Below the pieces are notes generated by a model. That model worked only from the letters and a program-made list of their open reading frames with translations, searched no databases and was not told where the DNA came from. This document shows, piece after piece, positions 45,204-53,372 of a DNA stretch of 64,000 nt. The stretch spans positions 186,001 to 250,000 of the forward strand of contig NZ_SWMS01000006.1 of the NCBI RefSeq assembly GCF_005146945.1, read 5' to 3'. Source of the stretch: Prauserella endophytica. Its GTDB lineage: Bacteria; Actinomycetota; Actinomycetes; Mycobacteriales; Pseudonocardiaceae. The position numbers and the translations under genes are program-made. The stretch's first letter is position 1. Each line of letters opens with the position of its first letter.

Positions 45204-46925
45204 GTGGGCAACGACGCTGCGACGGCTCATCAGCGGTTCCGCGAGGCGCGGGACTACCTCATCGCGCACCGCGAGGACTACGACACGGCCTACGCGAACT
45301 TCGCGTGGCCGGAGTTCACCGAGTTCAACTGGGCGCTCGACTGGTTCGACCGGATCGCCGCCGACCCCGCGAACGCCGAGCGCTACGCGCTGTGGATCGT
45401 CGAGGAGGACGGCACCGAGGGCCGCTGGACCTACCCCGAGCTGGCGCGCCGGTCCAACCAGGTCGCCAACTGGCTGCGCGCGCGGGGCGTGCGACGCGGT
45501 GACCGGCTCATCCTCATGCTGGGCAACCAGGTCGAGCTGTGGGAGACGATCCTCGCGGCGATCAAGCTCGGCGCCGTGATCATCCCCGCGTCGACACTGC
45601 TCGGCCCGGCCGACCTGCGCGACCGCGTCGACCGCGGCGCGGCCCGGCACGTCGTGATCCGCGCGGCCGACGCGGAGAAGTTCGCCGACGTGCCCGGCGA
45701 CTACACGCGGATCGTCGTGGGGGAGCCCGTCGATGGCGCTGCCGGCTGGTTCTCGTTCGCCGACGCCTACTCCGCCGAGGGGGAGTTCACGCCGGACGGG
45801 CCGACCGCGGCGACCGACCCGCTGCTGCTGTACTTCACCTCCGGCACGACGGCGAAGCCGAAGCTCGTGCAGCACACGCACGTGTCCTACCCGGTGGGCC
45901 ATCTGTCCACGATGTACTGGATCGGTCTCGAACCGGGCGACGTGCACCTGAACATCTCCTCGCCGGGCTGGGCGAAGCACGCGTGGAGCAACGTGTTCGC
46001 GCCCTGGAACGCCGAGGCGACCGTGTTCCTCTACAACTACACGCGCTTCGACGCTGGCGCGCTCATGGCGCAGATGGACCGCTGCGGCATCACGAGCTTC
46101 TGCGCGCCGCCCACCGTGTGGCGCATGCTGATCCAGGCCGACCTGACCGCGCTGAGCACGCCGCCGGCCAAGGTCGTCGGCGCGGGGGAGCCGCTCAACC
46201 CCGAGGTGATCGAGCAGGTCCGCAAGTCGTGGGGCGTGACGATCCGCGACGGCTTCGGGCAGACCGAGACGAGCGTGCAGATCGCGAACACCCCTGGGCA
46301 GGAGGTCAAGCCGGGCTCGATGGGCCGCGCCGTGCCGGGATTCGCGGTGGTGCTGGTCGATCCGGTCACCGGTGAGCGCACGGAGGAGGGCGAGATCTGC
46401 CTCGACCTGTCGCGCAGGCCGGCGGGGCTCATGGTGGGCTACGCCGACGACGAGGAGCGCACCGCGACCGCGTTCGAGGGCGGCTACTACCACACGGGTG
46501 ACGTGGGCTCGATCGACGAGCGCGGCTACATCACCTACGTGGGCCGCACCGACGACGTGTTCAAGGCCAGCGACTACCGGATCTCGCCGTTCGAGCTGGA
46601 GAGCGTGCTGCTGGAGCACGACGCCGTGGCCGAGGCCGCGGTGGTGCCGTCGCCGGACCCGCTCCGCCTGGCCGTGCCCAAGGCCTACGTCGTGCTCGCG
46701 GCCGGCCACGAGCCGGACGCCGCGACGGCGGAGAGCATCCTGGCCTTCTGCCGCGAGCATCTGGCTCCGTACAAGCGAATCCGCAGGCTCCAGTTCGCCG
46801 ATCTGCCCAAGACGATCTCGGGCAAGATCCGGCGCGTGGAGCTGCGCGGCAAGGAGGACGAGGCCGGCCAGCGGCGCCCGGAGGGCGAGTTCCGCGAGGA
46901 GGACTTCCCGGGCCTGAAAGGCTAG
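45204..46925 (+). CDS. AMP-forming acyl-CoA synthetase
   Basis: 573 residues, ANL superfamily. The P-loop is LLLYFTSGTTAKPKLVQHTH, the adenylate motif is in IRDGFGQTETSVQI, the hinge and A8 in YYHTGDVGSIDERGYITYVGRTDDVFKASDYRISPFE (key bits YYHTGD, GRTDDVFK), and the catalytic Lys in LPKTISGKIRRVELR. It activates a carboxylic acid to its CoA thioester; layout is nearest acetyl-CoA-synthetase-like medium-chain ligases. GTG 45204 follows GAGGGAG. It is in one operon with the upstream hydratase. Confidence 0.9.
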   Translation: MGNDAATAHQRFREARDYLIAHREDYDTAYANFAWPEFTEFNWALDWFDRIAADPANAERYALWIVEEDGTEGRWTYPELARRSNQVANWLRARGVRRGDRLILMLGNQVELWETILAAIKLGAVIIPASTLLGPADLRDRVDRGAARHVVIRAADAEKFADVPGDYTRIVVGEPVDGAAGWFSFADAYSAEGEFTPDGPTAATDPLLLYFTSGTTAKPKLVQHTHVSYPVGHLSTMYWIGLEPGDVHLNISSPGWAKHAWSNVFAPWNAEATVFLYNYTRFDAGALMAQMDRCGITSFCAPPTVWRMLIQADLTALSTPPAKVVGAGEPLNPEVIEQVRKSWGVTIRDGFGQTETSVQIANTPGQEVKPGSMGRAVPGFAVVLVDPVTGERTEEGEICLDLSRRPAGLMVGYADDEERTATAFEGGYYHTGDVGSIDERGYITYVGRTDDVFKASDYRISPFELESVLLEHDAVAEAAVVPSPDPLRLAVPKAYVVLAAGHEPDAATAESILAFCREHLAPYKRIRRLQFADLPKTISGKIRRVELRGKEDEAGQRRPEGEFREEDFPGLKG

Positions 46926-47078
46926 GCACTACTCAGTGTGACGGCCACCGCTTCTCTAGGATCCATTGTAGACAGTCGATGACCAGCGGCGCCCGGTCGT
47001 TTCCCGATCGGCCGGGTGACGTTCGGCCTTATCGGCTAACGGATCGGCCGTGGGGGCCGATGTACCTGGTGAGTGACG

Positions 47079-47112
47079 AACCGGCGGGTTTGCACCACGG
47101 GACCCGCCGGTT
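47079..47112. terminator. Strong stem-loop, candidate terminator
   Basis: AACCGGCGGGT (47079-47089) and ACCCGCCGGTT (47102-47112) form a perfect 11-bp stem with a 12-base loop. It is 154 bp after the acyl-CoA synthetase stop and 40 bp before a small gene. There is no T-run, as is common in actinobacteria. It could equally be a leader element of the small gene. Confidence 0.5.
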
Positions 47113-47151
47113 ACCCCCGGCACGTCACCACGGATCCGACCACAGAGAGCG

Positions 47152-47412
47152 ATGAGTACCGACAACGAGAACGGGACCGCGGTCCCGGCTTCGACAGCCA
47201 CCACAGCCAGGACACCCATGACCTCGACCGAACGGGCGGGCTCCCCGCCGACCACGCCGTGCACGGTCGTGTGGAGCCACGGCCGTCCCTACGTGCTCGA
47301 GAGCGGGCCGGGCCGGCCGCGGTGGATGGGCACCGACGACCACGGCAGGCCACAGGCGCTGACCAGGGAGGACCTGCGCCGCCGCGGGTGGAGCTACCGG
47401 CGGCACACCTGA
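47152..47412 (+). CDS. Small conserved-type hypothetical protein
   Basis: 86 residues. The first ~35 are low-complexity Ser/Thr/Pro; the rest reads as one compact domain with TVVWSHGRPYVLESGPGRPRWM (parts TVVWSHGRPYVLESG and RPRWM) and LTREDLRRRGWSYRRHT. The aromatic and basic C-terminus could bind nucleic acid or a partner. ATG 47152 with AGAGAG upstream. I do not recognise the family. It lies 34 bp before pgsA2 and may be co-transcribed. Confidence 0.5.
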   Translation: MSTDNENGTAVPASTATTARTPMTSTERAGSPPTTPCTVVWSHGRPYVLESGPGRPRWMGTDDHGRPQALTREDLRRRGWSYRRHT

Positions 47413-47446
47413 GCGCGCGTTATCCGCGAACGGATACGGTGAACGC

Positions 47447-48085
47447 GTGACCGAGTCGGCGAGACCCCGCGAACACGCGGACGTACCGCAGGCGGCTCCC
47501 GAGCCGTCGCTGGCGCGACAGGCGCTCACCCTGCCGAACATCCTGTCGATCCTCCGCCTCGCCGGCGTGCCGGTGTTCCTGTGGCTCCTGCTCGGGCCGG
47601 AGGAGGACGGCTGGGCGCTGCTCGTGCTGGTGTTCGGCGCTCTCACCGACTGGCTCGACGGCAAGCTCGCCCGCTGGCTCGACCAGACCAGCAGGCTCGG
47701 CCAGCTGCTCGACCCCGCCGCCGACCGGCTCTACATCGTGGCCACGCTCGTGGCGTTCCTGGTCCGCGACATCATCCCGTGGTGGTTCGTCGCGGCGCTC
47801 GTCGCGCGCGAGCTGATCGTCGGCGTCGCACTGGTCATCCTGCGCCGCAACGGTTTCGCCCCGCCGGAGGTCACCTACGTCGGCAAGGGCGCCACCTTCT
47901 GCCTGATGTACGCGCTGCCGTTGCTGCTGCTCATCCAGGGCGACTCGCTCACGGCCGAGATCCTGCGGCCCATCGCCTACGCGTTCACCATCTGGGGCGG
48001 GCTGCTCTATCTGTGGTCCGGCGCGCTCTACGTCGTGCAAACCGTCAAGGCCGTGTCCGGCCGCCCGCTCGCGCACCGCGGGTGA
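47447..48085 (+). CDS. pgsA2: CDP-alcohol phosphatidyltransferase, PgsA2-like
   Basis: 212 residues with about six transmembrane helices. The family signature DG-x2-AR-x8-G-x3-D-x3-D is in DWLDGKLARWLDQTSRLGQLLDPAADR (key residues DG, AR, G, D, D all present). It transfers a phosphatidyl group to glycerol-phosphate or another alcohol at the membrane. GTG 47447 follows a 16-bp palindrome TATCCGCGAACGGATA (47421-47436). Position upstream of gcvH-garA matches M. tuberculosis Rv1822 (pgsA2). Confidence 0.85.
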   Translation: MTESARPREHADVPQAAPEPSLARQALTLPNILSILRLAGVPVFLWLLLGPEEDGWALLVLVFGALTDWLDGKLARWLDQTSRLGQLLDPAADRLYIVATLVAFLVRDIIPWWFVAALVARELIVGVALVILRRNGFAPPEVTYVGKGATFCLMYALPLLLLIQGDSLTAEILRPIAYAFTIWGGLLYLWSGALYVVQTVKAVSGRPLAHRG

Positions 48086-48175
48086 CGGACTGCCGTGCTT
48101 TTCGCGATCCCGCCTCGGCGTTGTGCGAAGATGCGCAGCACGCAGGCAGCGTAGGAGCACGAAAGGGGAACGGGG

Positions 48176-48559
48176 TTGTCCACTCCGGAAGAGCTGCGCT
48201 ACACCGAGGAGCACGAGTGGGTCGCCGTCCGGGGCGGCGAGACCGTGCGCGTCGGGATCACCGAGTACGCGCAGGACCAGCTCGGCGACGTCGTGTTCGT
48301 CGATCTCCCCGAGGTCGGGCGCCAGGTGGACGCCGGTGACGTGTTCGGCGAGGTCGAGTCGACCAAGAGTGTCTCCGAGCTGTTCGCGCCGCTGGACGGC
48401 GAGATCGTGGCGGTGAACGACGCCGTGTCCGAATCGCCCGAGCTCATCAACAGCGACCCCTACGGTGAGGGCTGGCTCATCGAGATCAGGCTCGATGACG
48501 CGAGCACCGTGGAGGGCCTGCTCGACGCCGAGGCCTACCAACGCGTGACCGAGGGCTGA
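48176..48559 (+). CDS. gcvH: Glycine cleavage system H protein
   Basis: 127 residues, lipoyl carrier of the glycine cleavage complex. The lipoyl lysine is in GEVESTKSVSELFAPLDGEI, and the N-terminus has ELRYTEEHEWVAV. TTG 48176 follows AAAGGGG. The order gcvH-garA-merR is the same as Rv1826-Rv1828. The other glycine cleavage genes are not in this window. Confidence 0.95.
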   Translation: MSTPEELRYTEEHEWVAVRGGETVRVGITEYAQDQLGDVVFVDLPEVGRQVDAGDVFGEVESTKSVSELFAPLDGEIVAVNDAVSESPELINSDPYGEGWLIEIRLDDASTVEGLLDAEAYQRVTEG

Positions 48560-48654
48560 TCAGGGGAGCCCCGGCGCCTTCGGCCGACCTGGCACGGTAC
48601 GTTGGCTACACCACGTTTTCGATGACGACACTTCAGTGCGTAAGGAGAGCTCAG

Positions 48655-49119
48655 GTGAGCACGAACGACGGGCCCGGCGTTCCCCCGGAGCAGTCTCCGG
48701 AGCGGACCTCCGTATTCCGGGCCGACTTCCTGTCGGAGATGGAGGGACAGGAGGCACCTGCGGTCGAGCCGCAGGAGACGGGCGTCGACGCCCTGCCGTC
48801 GGGCTCCGCACTGCTCGTGGTCAAGCGCGGCCCCAACGCGGGTTCCCGTTTCCTGCTCGATCGTGACACCACGAGCGCAGGCCGCCACCCGGACAGCGAC
48901 ATCTTCCTCGACGACGTCACCGTCTCGCGCCGCCACGCCGAGTTCCGCCGGGAGGGCGGCGAGTTCGTGGTGATCGACGTGGGCAGCCTCAACGGGACCT
49001 ACGTCAACCGCGAGCCGGTCGACCAGGCGGTGCTCGCGGGCGGGGACGAGGTCCAGATCGGCAAGTTCCGCCTCGTCTTCCTGACCGGTCCCGGGCACGG
49101 GGGTCAGGGGGCACAGTGA
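48655..49119 (+). CDS. garA: FHA-domain regulator GarA/OdhI
   Basis: 154 residues. An N-terminal phospho-switch (PERTSVFRADFLSEM) precedes an FHA domain (about 58-145: LLVVKRGPNAGSRFLLD, SAGRHPDSDIFLDDVTVSRRHAEF, SLNGTYVNRE). Unphosphorylated GarA inhibits 2-oxoglutarate dehydrogenase and adjusts glutamate metabolism; phosphorylation by Ser/Thr kinases makes the FHA domain bind its own tail and releases this. The family motif ETTS is ERTS here: Thr18 matches the PknB site, while the PknG-site Thr is Arg17. GTG 48655 has AAGGAG upstream. Its stop overlaps the MerR start. Confidence 0.95.
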   Translation: MSTNDGPGVPPEQSPERTSVFRADFLSEMEGQEAPAVEPQETGVDALPSGSALLVVKRGPNAGSRFLLDRDTTSAGRHPDSDIFLDDVTVSRRHAEFRREGGEFVVIDVGSLNGTYVNREPVDQAVLAGGDEVQIGKFRLVFLTGPGHGGQGAQ

Positions 49120-49871
49120 CGGCTGCCGGGCGGCCACAGCGTGACGGGTTGAGCATCGGGGTCGTGCTCGCGCAGCTGCGCAAGGACTTCCCCGACGTCA
49201 CCATCTCGAAGATCAGGTTCCTCGAGTCCGAGGGCTTGGTTCAGCCTGGTCGCACGCCGTCCGGCTATCGTCAGTTCACCCCCGCGGACGTGGAGCGGCT
49301 CCGGTTCGTCCTGGCGGCACAGCGTGATCACTACCTGCCGCTCAAGGTCATCAAGGAGCAGCTCGACGCCGCCGACCGCGGCGCCGAGCCCGCCGCGCCG
49401 TCTCCCCGGTTGCCCCGCAAGCTCGTCCCGCTGGGCTCGCCCGAGTCCAACGGCGGCTCGGCGCAGCTGCCCGGCGCGGATGACTTCGCGACCGACCGCG
49501 AGGTGCGGCTGACGCGGGAGGAGCTGCTGGCCGAGGCGGGAATCGACTCCGGGATGCTGCAGGAGTTGCAGCAGTACGGGTTGATCCGTCCCGGCGCCGC
49601 CGGCTTCTACGACACCGACGCCGTGCAGATCGCGAGAACCGTCAAGACCATGACGGAATTCGGTATCGAGCCGAGACATCTGCGCGCGTTCCGCGCGTCC
49701 GCCGACCGGGAAGTCGGGCTGCTGGAACAGATCGTGGCGCCCGTGTACCGGCACCACGACGCCGATGCGAAGGCGCGAGCGGACGAGCTGGTGCGGGAGC
49801 TGGCGGCGCTGTCGGTCGCGCTGCACACGTTGCTGGTCAAGGCGGGCATCCGGGGTGTGACCGGCGGATAG
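49116..49871 (+). CDS. MerR family regulator, Rv1828-like
   Basis: 251 residues. MerR-type winged helix at 12-80 (SIGVVLAQLRKDFPDVTISKIRFLE; GLVQPGRTPSGYRQFTPAD), then a linker and a C-terminal helical region (LAEAGIDSGMLQELQQYGLI; GIEPRHLRAFRASADREVGL) that matches Rv1828. No metal-binding cysteines are present. GTG 49116 overlaps the garA stop (GTGA), so garA and this gene are coupled. Targets are unknown here. Confidence 0.9.
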   Translation: MTAAGRPQRDGLSIGVVLAQLRKDFPDVTISKIRFLESEGLVQPGRTPSGYRQFTPADVERLRFVLAAQRDHYLPLKVIKEQLDAADRGAEPAAPSPRLPRKLVPLGSPESNGGSAQLPGADDFATDREVRLTREELLAEAGIDSGMLQELQQYGLIRPGAAGFYDTDAVQIARTVKTMTEFGIEPRHLRAFRASADREVGLLEQIVAPVYRHHDADAKARADELVRELAALSVALHTLLVKAGIRGVTGG

Positions 49872-50117
49872 GCGGCGCTTCCGGCCCACATGTGGTCATC
49901 GGTGTTCCGCGTGTCGCGTCTGTTACGCCACAGAGCGAACCCTCAACGATCTCACGCGGATGCCGTACGGTGAGTGCAAGGTTCGCGAAAACCGAGCCGG
50001 GCAGAAGTAGTTTCGAAGCGAGCACAGCGCCCGCATGACGGGTAGCGTCGACAGTGTCGATGCGAGATCCTCGTGAGAGCGCTGCAGCCCGCGCGCAGGA
50101 GAGGGAGGCGAAGCCCG

Positions 50118-50591
50118 ATGAGCGAGATGCGCGTCGTCGGCGTACGGGTCGAGCTACCCGCCAATCAGCCGATTCTGTTGCTGCGGGAAACCGAGGGCGA
50201 GCGGTACCTCCCGATCTGGATCGGCTCGGTCGAAGCCACCGCGATCGCGTTGGAGCAGCAAGGTGTCCGGCCCGCCCGTCCGCTGACCCACGACCTGCTC
50301 AAGGAAGTCATCGGCGCACTCGGCCGGGAGCTCCAGCAGGTGATCATCACCGACCTGCGCGAGGGCACGTTCTTCGCCGAGCTGGTGTTCGACGGGGACA
50401 TCCGGGTGTCGGCGCGGCCCAGCGACTCCGTCGCGCTCGCCCTGCGCGTGGGCGTTCCGATCCACGCGGAGGAAGGCGTGCTCGAGGAGGCCGGGCTGAT
50501 CATCCCGGACGAGCAGGAGGACGAAGTCGAGAAGTTCCGCGAGTTCCTCGACTCCGTCTCCCCCGAGGATTTCCGGGGCGCCGACACCTGA
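50118..50591 (+). CDS. Bifunctional nuclease (BFN/DUF151) domain protein, Rv1829-like
   Basis: 157 residues. The BFN domain covers about 1-130 with PILLLRETEGERYLPIWIGSVEA, ARPLTHDLLKEVI, ITDLREGTFFAEL and ARPSDSVALALRVGVPIH. ATG 50118 follows GGAGAGGGAGG. Founding BFN members have DNase/RNase activity; activity of actinobacterial Rv1829-type proteins is not established. The 246-bp gap before it carries its promoter but no gene. Confidence 0.85.
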   Translation: MSEMRVVGVRVELPANQPILLLRETEGERYLPIWIGSVEATAIALEQQGVRPARPLTHDLLKEVIGALGRELQQVIITDLREGTFFAELVFDGDIRVSARPSDSVALALRVGVPIHAEEGVLEEAGLIIPDEQEDEVEKFREFLDSVSPEDFRGADT

Positions 50592-50604
50592 GGCCGCCCC
50601 GGCC

Positions 50605-51237
50605 CTACGGCCGTGCCGCCCTGATGAACAGCTCCGCCAGCTCCCTGCCGTAGGCCTCGACATCGAGGTCCGGCTCCCTGGCGAGCCTGGCCGTGACGCC
50701 GTCGATGGCCTGGCGGATCGCCATCGCCATCACCTCGACGTCGAACTCGCCGAAGACCCCTTCGTGTTGTCCTTGCCGGAGCTGGCGCTCCAGCCTGCCG
50801 GTGGCGACGCCCTTCAGGACGAGCGGCACCATGGGCGCCTCGTCCCCGGCCGCCGTGCCGGTGGCGATCTCCAGCAGCGCTCGCGCGTGGCGCGGGTGGT
50901 CGCCGAGGAAGGCGACCTCCGACCGGATGTAGGCGCCGAGCATCGCCGCCCGTTCGGTCTCGTCGCCCAGCCGCTGCTGCAGGAACCGGTCCTGCAGGTC
51001 GACGATCGCGCCGATCGTGGCCATGATCAGTTCGTCCTTGGTGCCGAAGTGGTACGAGATCATCCGGGTGCTGCTGAGCCCGGCCCGTTCCACGATCCGG
51101 GCGAACGACGTCTTCCGGTATCCCAGTTCCGCCATCGCGTCGATGGTCGCGTCGATGATCTGTGCCCGGCGCGCCTCCTCCGTGACCGTGAGGCCGAGGC
51201 CGCCGCCGAACTCTCTCGAATCCCTCTTTACCTGCAT
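50605..51237 (-). CDS. TetR family regulator inserted in the garA-merR block
   Basis: 210 residues. Helix-turn-helix about 20-65 (YRKTSFARIVERAGLSSTRMISYHFGTKDEL, as TSFARIVERAGLSSTRMISY) and TetR_C ligand domain. ATG 51237 sits inside an inverted repeat TTTAC-N8-GTAAA (51227-51244) that may be its own operator. It lies between the Rv1829- and Rv1830-like genes, which are adjacent in M. tuberculosis, on the opposite strand, and its upstream region is locally AT-rich. It is likely an insertion relative to the ancestral order. Confidence 0.85.
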   Translation of the reverse strand: MQVKRDSREFGGGLGLTVTEEARRAQIIDATIDAMAELGYRKTSFARIVERAGLSSTRMISYHFGTKDELIMATIGAIVDLQDRFLQQRLGDETERAAMLGAYIRSEVAFLGDHPRHARALLEIATGTAAGDEAPMVPLVLKGVATGRLERQLRQGQHEGVFGEFDVEVMAMAIRQAIDGVTARLAREPDLDVEAYGRELAELFIRAARP

Positions 51238-51244
51238 GAGTAAA
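51227..51244. promoter_or_regulatory. Candidate autoregulatory operator of the TetR gene
   Basis: TTTAC (51227-51231) and GTAAA (51240-51244) flank the ATG at 51237. The upstream 51241-51270 region is unusually AT-rich for this window and has another AGTAAA. A separate palindrome TCGATATCGA lies at 51287-51296. Function as an operator is inferred. Confidence 0.35.
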
Positions 51245-51490
51245 AATTAACACAGCCAAGTAAATGTCGCAAGGAGCAGGGAAGTCTCGATATCGACTTG
51301 AGGGTGCCCGCGCGTCGCGTTGACCGGCCCGCTGAGCAGGCATACCGTCGAGGGGACGATGAATCGCGCTGGTGTGATTAGCGCCTGACTGGGGCAGGCC
51401 CACGCCGCGTGACGGTCATACCGGTCGGTCCCGCCCCGGGGCCGGCGGTCTTGTTTCGCCGGTCGTGAGGCCGGGCGAGAGGAGGCATGC

Positions 51491-52057
51491 GTGGTCGAGG
51501 AGAGCCCGATCAGGGCCGCCGACGGCGAGCAGGGAGAGTTGTTTCCCGACGCGTCGCTGCCGGACGAGCTGGTTGGCTACCGCGGTCCCGCTGCGTGCCA
51601 GATCGCCGGTATCACGTACCGGCAGCTCGACTACTGGGCCAGAACCAAGCTCGTGATGCCGAGCATCCGCACCGCGCACGGCTCGGGTTCGCAGCGACTG
51701 TACTCGTTCAAGGACATCCTCGTCCTCAAGATCGTCAAGCGGCTGCTCGACACCGGTGTCTCGCTGCAGAACATCCGGGTCGCGGTGGACCACCTGCGGG
51801 CGCGGGGAGTGCGCGACCTCGCGCGCGTCACGCTCTTCTCCGACGGCACCACGGTGTACGAGTGCACCTCGCCCGAGGAGATCGTCGATTTACTGCAGGG
51901 CGGACAGGGCGTGTTCGGCATCGCCGTGAGCGGAGCCATGCAGGAGATCAGCGGAACGATCCACGAGTTCCCCGCGGAGCGCGCCGATGGCGGCGAGCTG
52001 GAGCCCGTCGTGCCCGACGAGCTCTCCGAGCGCCGCAAGGCTCGCCGCACCGGCTGA
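51491..52057 (+). CDS. MerR family regulator, Rv1830 (ResR/McdR)-like
   Basis: 188 residues. MerR winged helix at about 28-100: GYRGPAACQIAGITYRQLDYW, RTAHGSGSQRLYSFKDILVLK. After the HTH it has VRAVDHLRARG-type helices and ends with a short acidic/basic tail. GTG 51491 follows GAGGAGG. In mycobacteria Rv1830 influences cell division and antibiotic recovery; function here is inferred from orthology and its place after the BFN gene. Confidence 0.85.
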   Translation: MVEESPIRAADGEQGELFPDASLPDELVGYRGPAACQIAGITYRQLDYWARTKLVMPSIRTAHGSGSQRLYSFKDILVLKIVKRLLDTGVSLQNIRVAVDHLRARGVRDLARVTLFSDGTTVYECTSPEEIVDLLQGGQGVFGIAVSGAMQEISGTIHEFPAERADGGELEPVVPDELSERRKARRTG

Positions 52058-52078
52058 CCTGAGACGTAACTTGACGGC

Positions 52079-52441
52079 TCAGGCGGGGACCCTGTCGAGG
52101 AAGCCGTATACCTTGCCGATGCGGTCCTCGCCCTCGGCGACGACCACGTCGAAGCCGATCACCACGGGCTCCGCGCCGTCCTGGCCGAGGTGCCAGGTGA
52201 ACCGGGCCGTGTCGTGGTGACCGTCGACGGCCCCGCCGAGGCTGAACGTCAGCCCCGCGAACCGCTCCTGCGCGCCCGCGACGAACGTCTCCACGCCGTC
52301 CCAGCCCCGGACGCTGCCGAGCGGGTCGGTGTACGTCGCGTCCTCGGTGAACAGCCGCTCGATGAGGGCACGCCGCCTGCCGGCGTCGGTGGCGTTCCAG
52401 ATCTCCAGGTAGCGCTCGGCGAGGGTGGTGTACTCGGGCAT
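52079..52441 (-). CDS. SnoaL/NTF2-like protein
   Basis: 120 residues of the nuclear transport factor 2-like alpha+beta barrel: LAERYLEIWNATDAGRRRAL, FTEDATYTDPLGSVRGWDGV and FTWHLGQDGAEPVVIGFDVV. Such proteins act as isomerases, cyclases or ligand-binding shells. It is divergent from the XRE regulator with about 125 bp between starts, a common pairing where the regulator controls the SnoaL gene. ATG 52441. Substrate unknown. Confidence 0.8.
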   Translation of the reverse strand: MPEYTTLAERYLEIWNATDAGRRRALIERLFTEDATYTDPLGSVRGWDGVETFVAGAQERFAGLTFSLGGAVDGHHDTARFTWHLGQDGAEPVVIGFDVVVAEGEDRIGKVYGFLDRVPA

Positions 52442-52565
52442 TGTCGGAACCTTTCTCGGAAGGTGCCGCGGTTCGTGTCCCCATCACCGTGCCCGTACGC
52501 GTGCCGCCCGTCGATTACCCCGGACGTCATGGCCGCGGCGAGGGCGCGGCCGTAGGTTGAGCCTC

Positions 52566-53372
52566 GTGACGACAGTGACGACCGCGCGCAGGCCTCCGGT
52601 TGGCGAGCTGCTGCGCGCGTGGCGGGACCGCCGCCGGATCAGCCAGCTCGACCTCGCCATCGCGGCCGACATCTCGACCCGGCACCTCAGTTTCGTCGAG
52701 ACGGGCCGGTCCGCCCCGAGTCGCGACATGGTGCTGCGCCTCGGCGAGCACCTCGACGTCCCGCTGCGTGAGCGCAACCAGCTGCTGCTCGCCGCGGGTT
52801 TCGCTCCGGTGTACCCGGAGAGCTCGCTCGACGACCCCGAGCTGGCCGCGGTGCGCGACGCCGTGCGCAGGCTCCTCACCGGTCACGAGCCGTACCCGGC
52901 GGTGGTGATCGACCGCCGCTGGAACCTGCTCGAGGGCAACGCCGCGGTCGCCGTGCTGATCGAGGGCGTGGCGCCCGAGCTGATGGGACCGCCCGCCAAC
53001 GTGCTGCGCGTGACGCTGCACCCCGACGGCATGGCGTCCCGCATCGTGAACCTGGGGGAGTGGCGGGCGCACCTGCTCGGCAGGCTGCGCCGCGAGGTCG
53101 CGGTCACCGCCGATCCGGAGCTGGCCGCGCTGCTGGAGGAGCTGCGCGGCTACCCGTGCGACGACGAGGTGCCCGAGGTCGAGATTCCCGGCCCCGGCGA
53201 CTTCCTCGTGCCGCTGCGCCTGCGCCACGAGGGTCGTGAGCTGTCGTTCTTCAGCACCGTCGCCACGTTCGGCACGCCGTTGGACGTGACGCTGGCGGAG
53301 CTGTCGATCGAGTCGTTCTACCCGGCCGACGCGGAGACCGCCGAGGTGCTGCGCGGCGTCACGGCCTGCTGA
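52566..53372 (+). CDS. XRE-family regulator with MmyB-like ligand domain
   Basis: 268 residues: XRE helix-turn-helix about 10-70 (RRRISQLDLAIAADISTRHLSFVETGRSAP, as SQLDLAIAADISTRHLSFVE) then an MmyB-like domain (about 100-265: YPAVVIDRRWNLLEGN; FFSTVATFGTPLDVTLAELSIESF, as ATFGTPLDVTLAELSIESF). These bind fatty acids or similar ligands in characterised cases. GTG 52566 start. It likely regulates the divergent SnoaL gene. Its 3' end overlaps the convergent gene by 14 bp. Confidence 0.9.
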   Translation: MTTVTTARRPPVGELLRAWRDRRRISQLDLAIAADISTRHLSFVETGRSAPSRDMVLRLGEHLDVPLRERNQLLLAAGFAPVYPESSLDDPELAAVRDAVRRLLTGHEPYPAVVIDRRWNLLEGNAAVAVLIEGVAPELMGPPANVLRVTLHPDGMASRIVNLGEWRAHLLGRLRREVAVTADPELAALLEELRGYPCDDEVPEVEIPGPGDFLVPLRLRHEGRELSFFSTVATFGTPLDVTLAELSIESFYPADAETAEVLRGVTAC

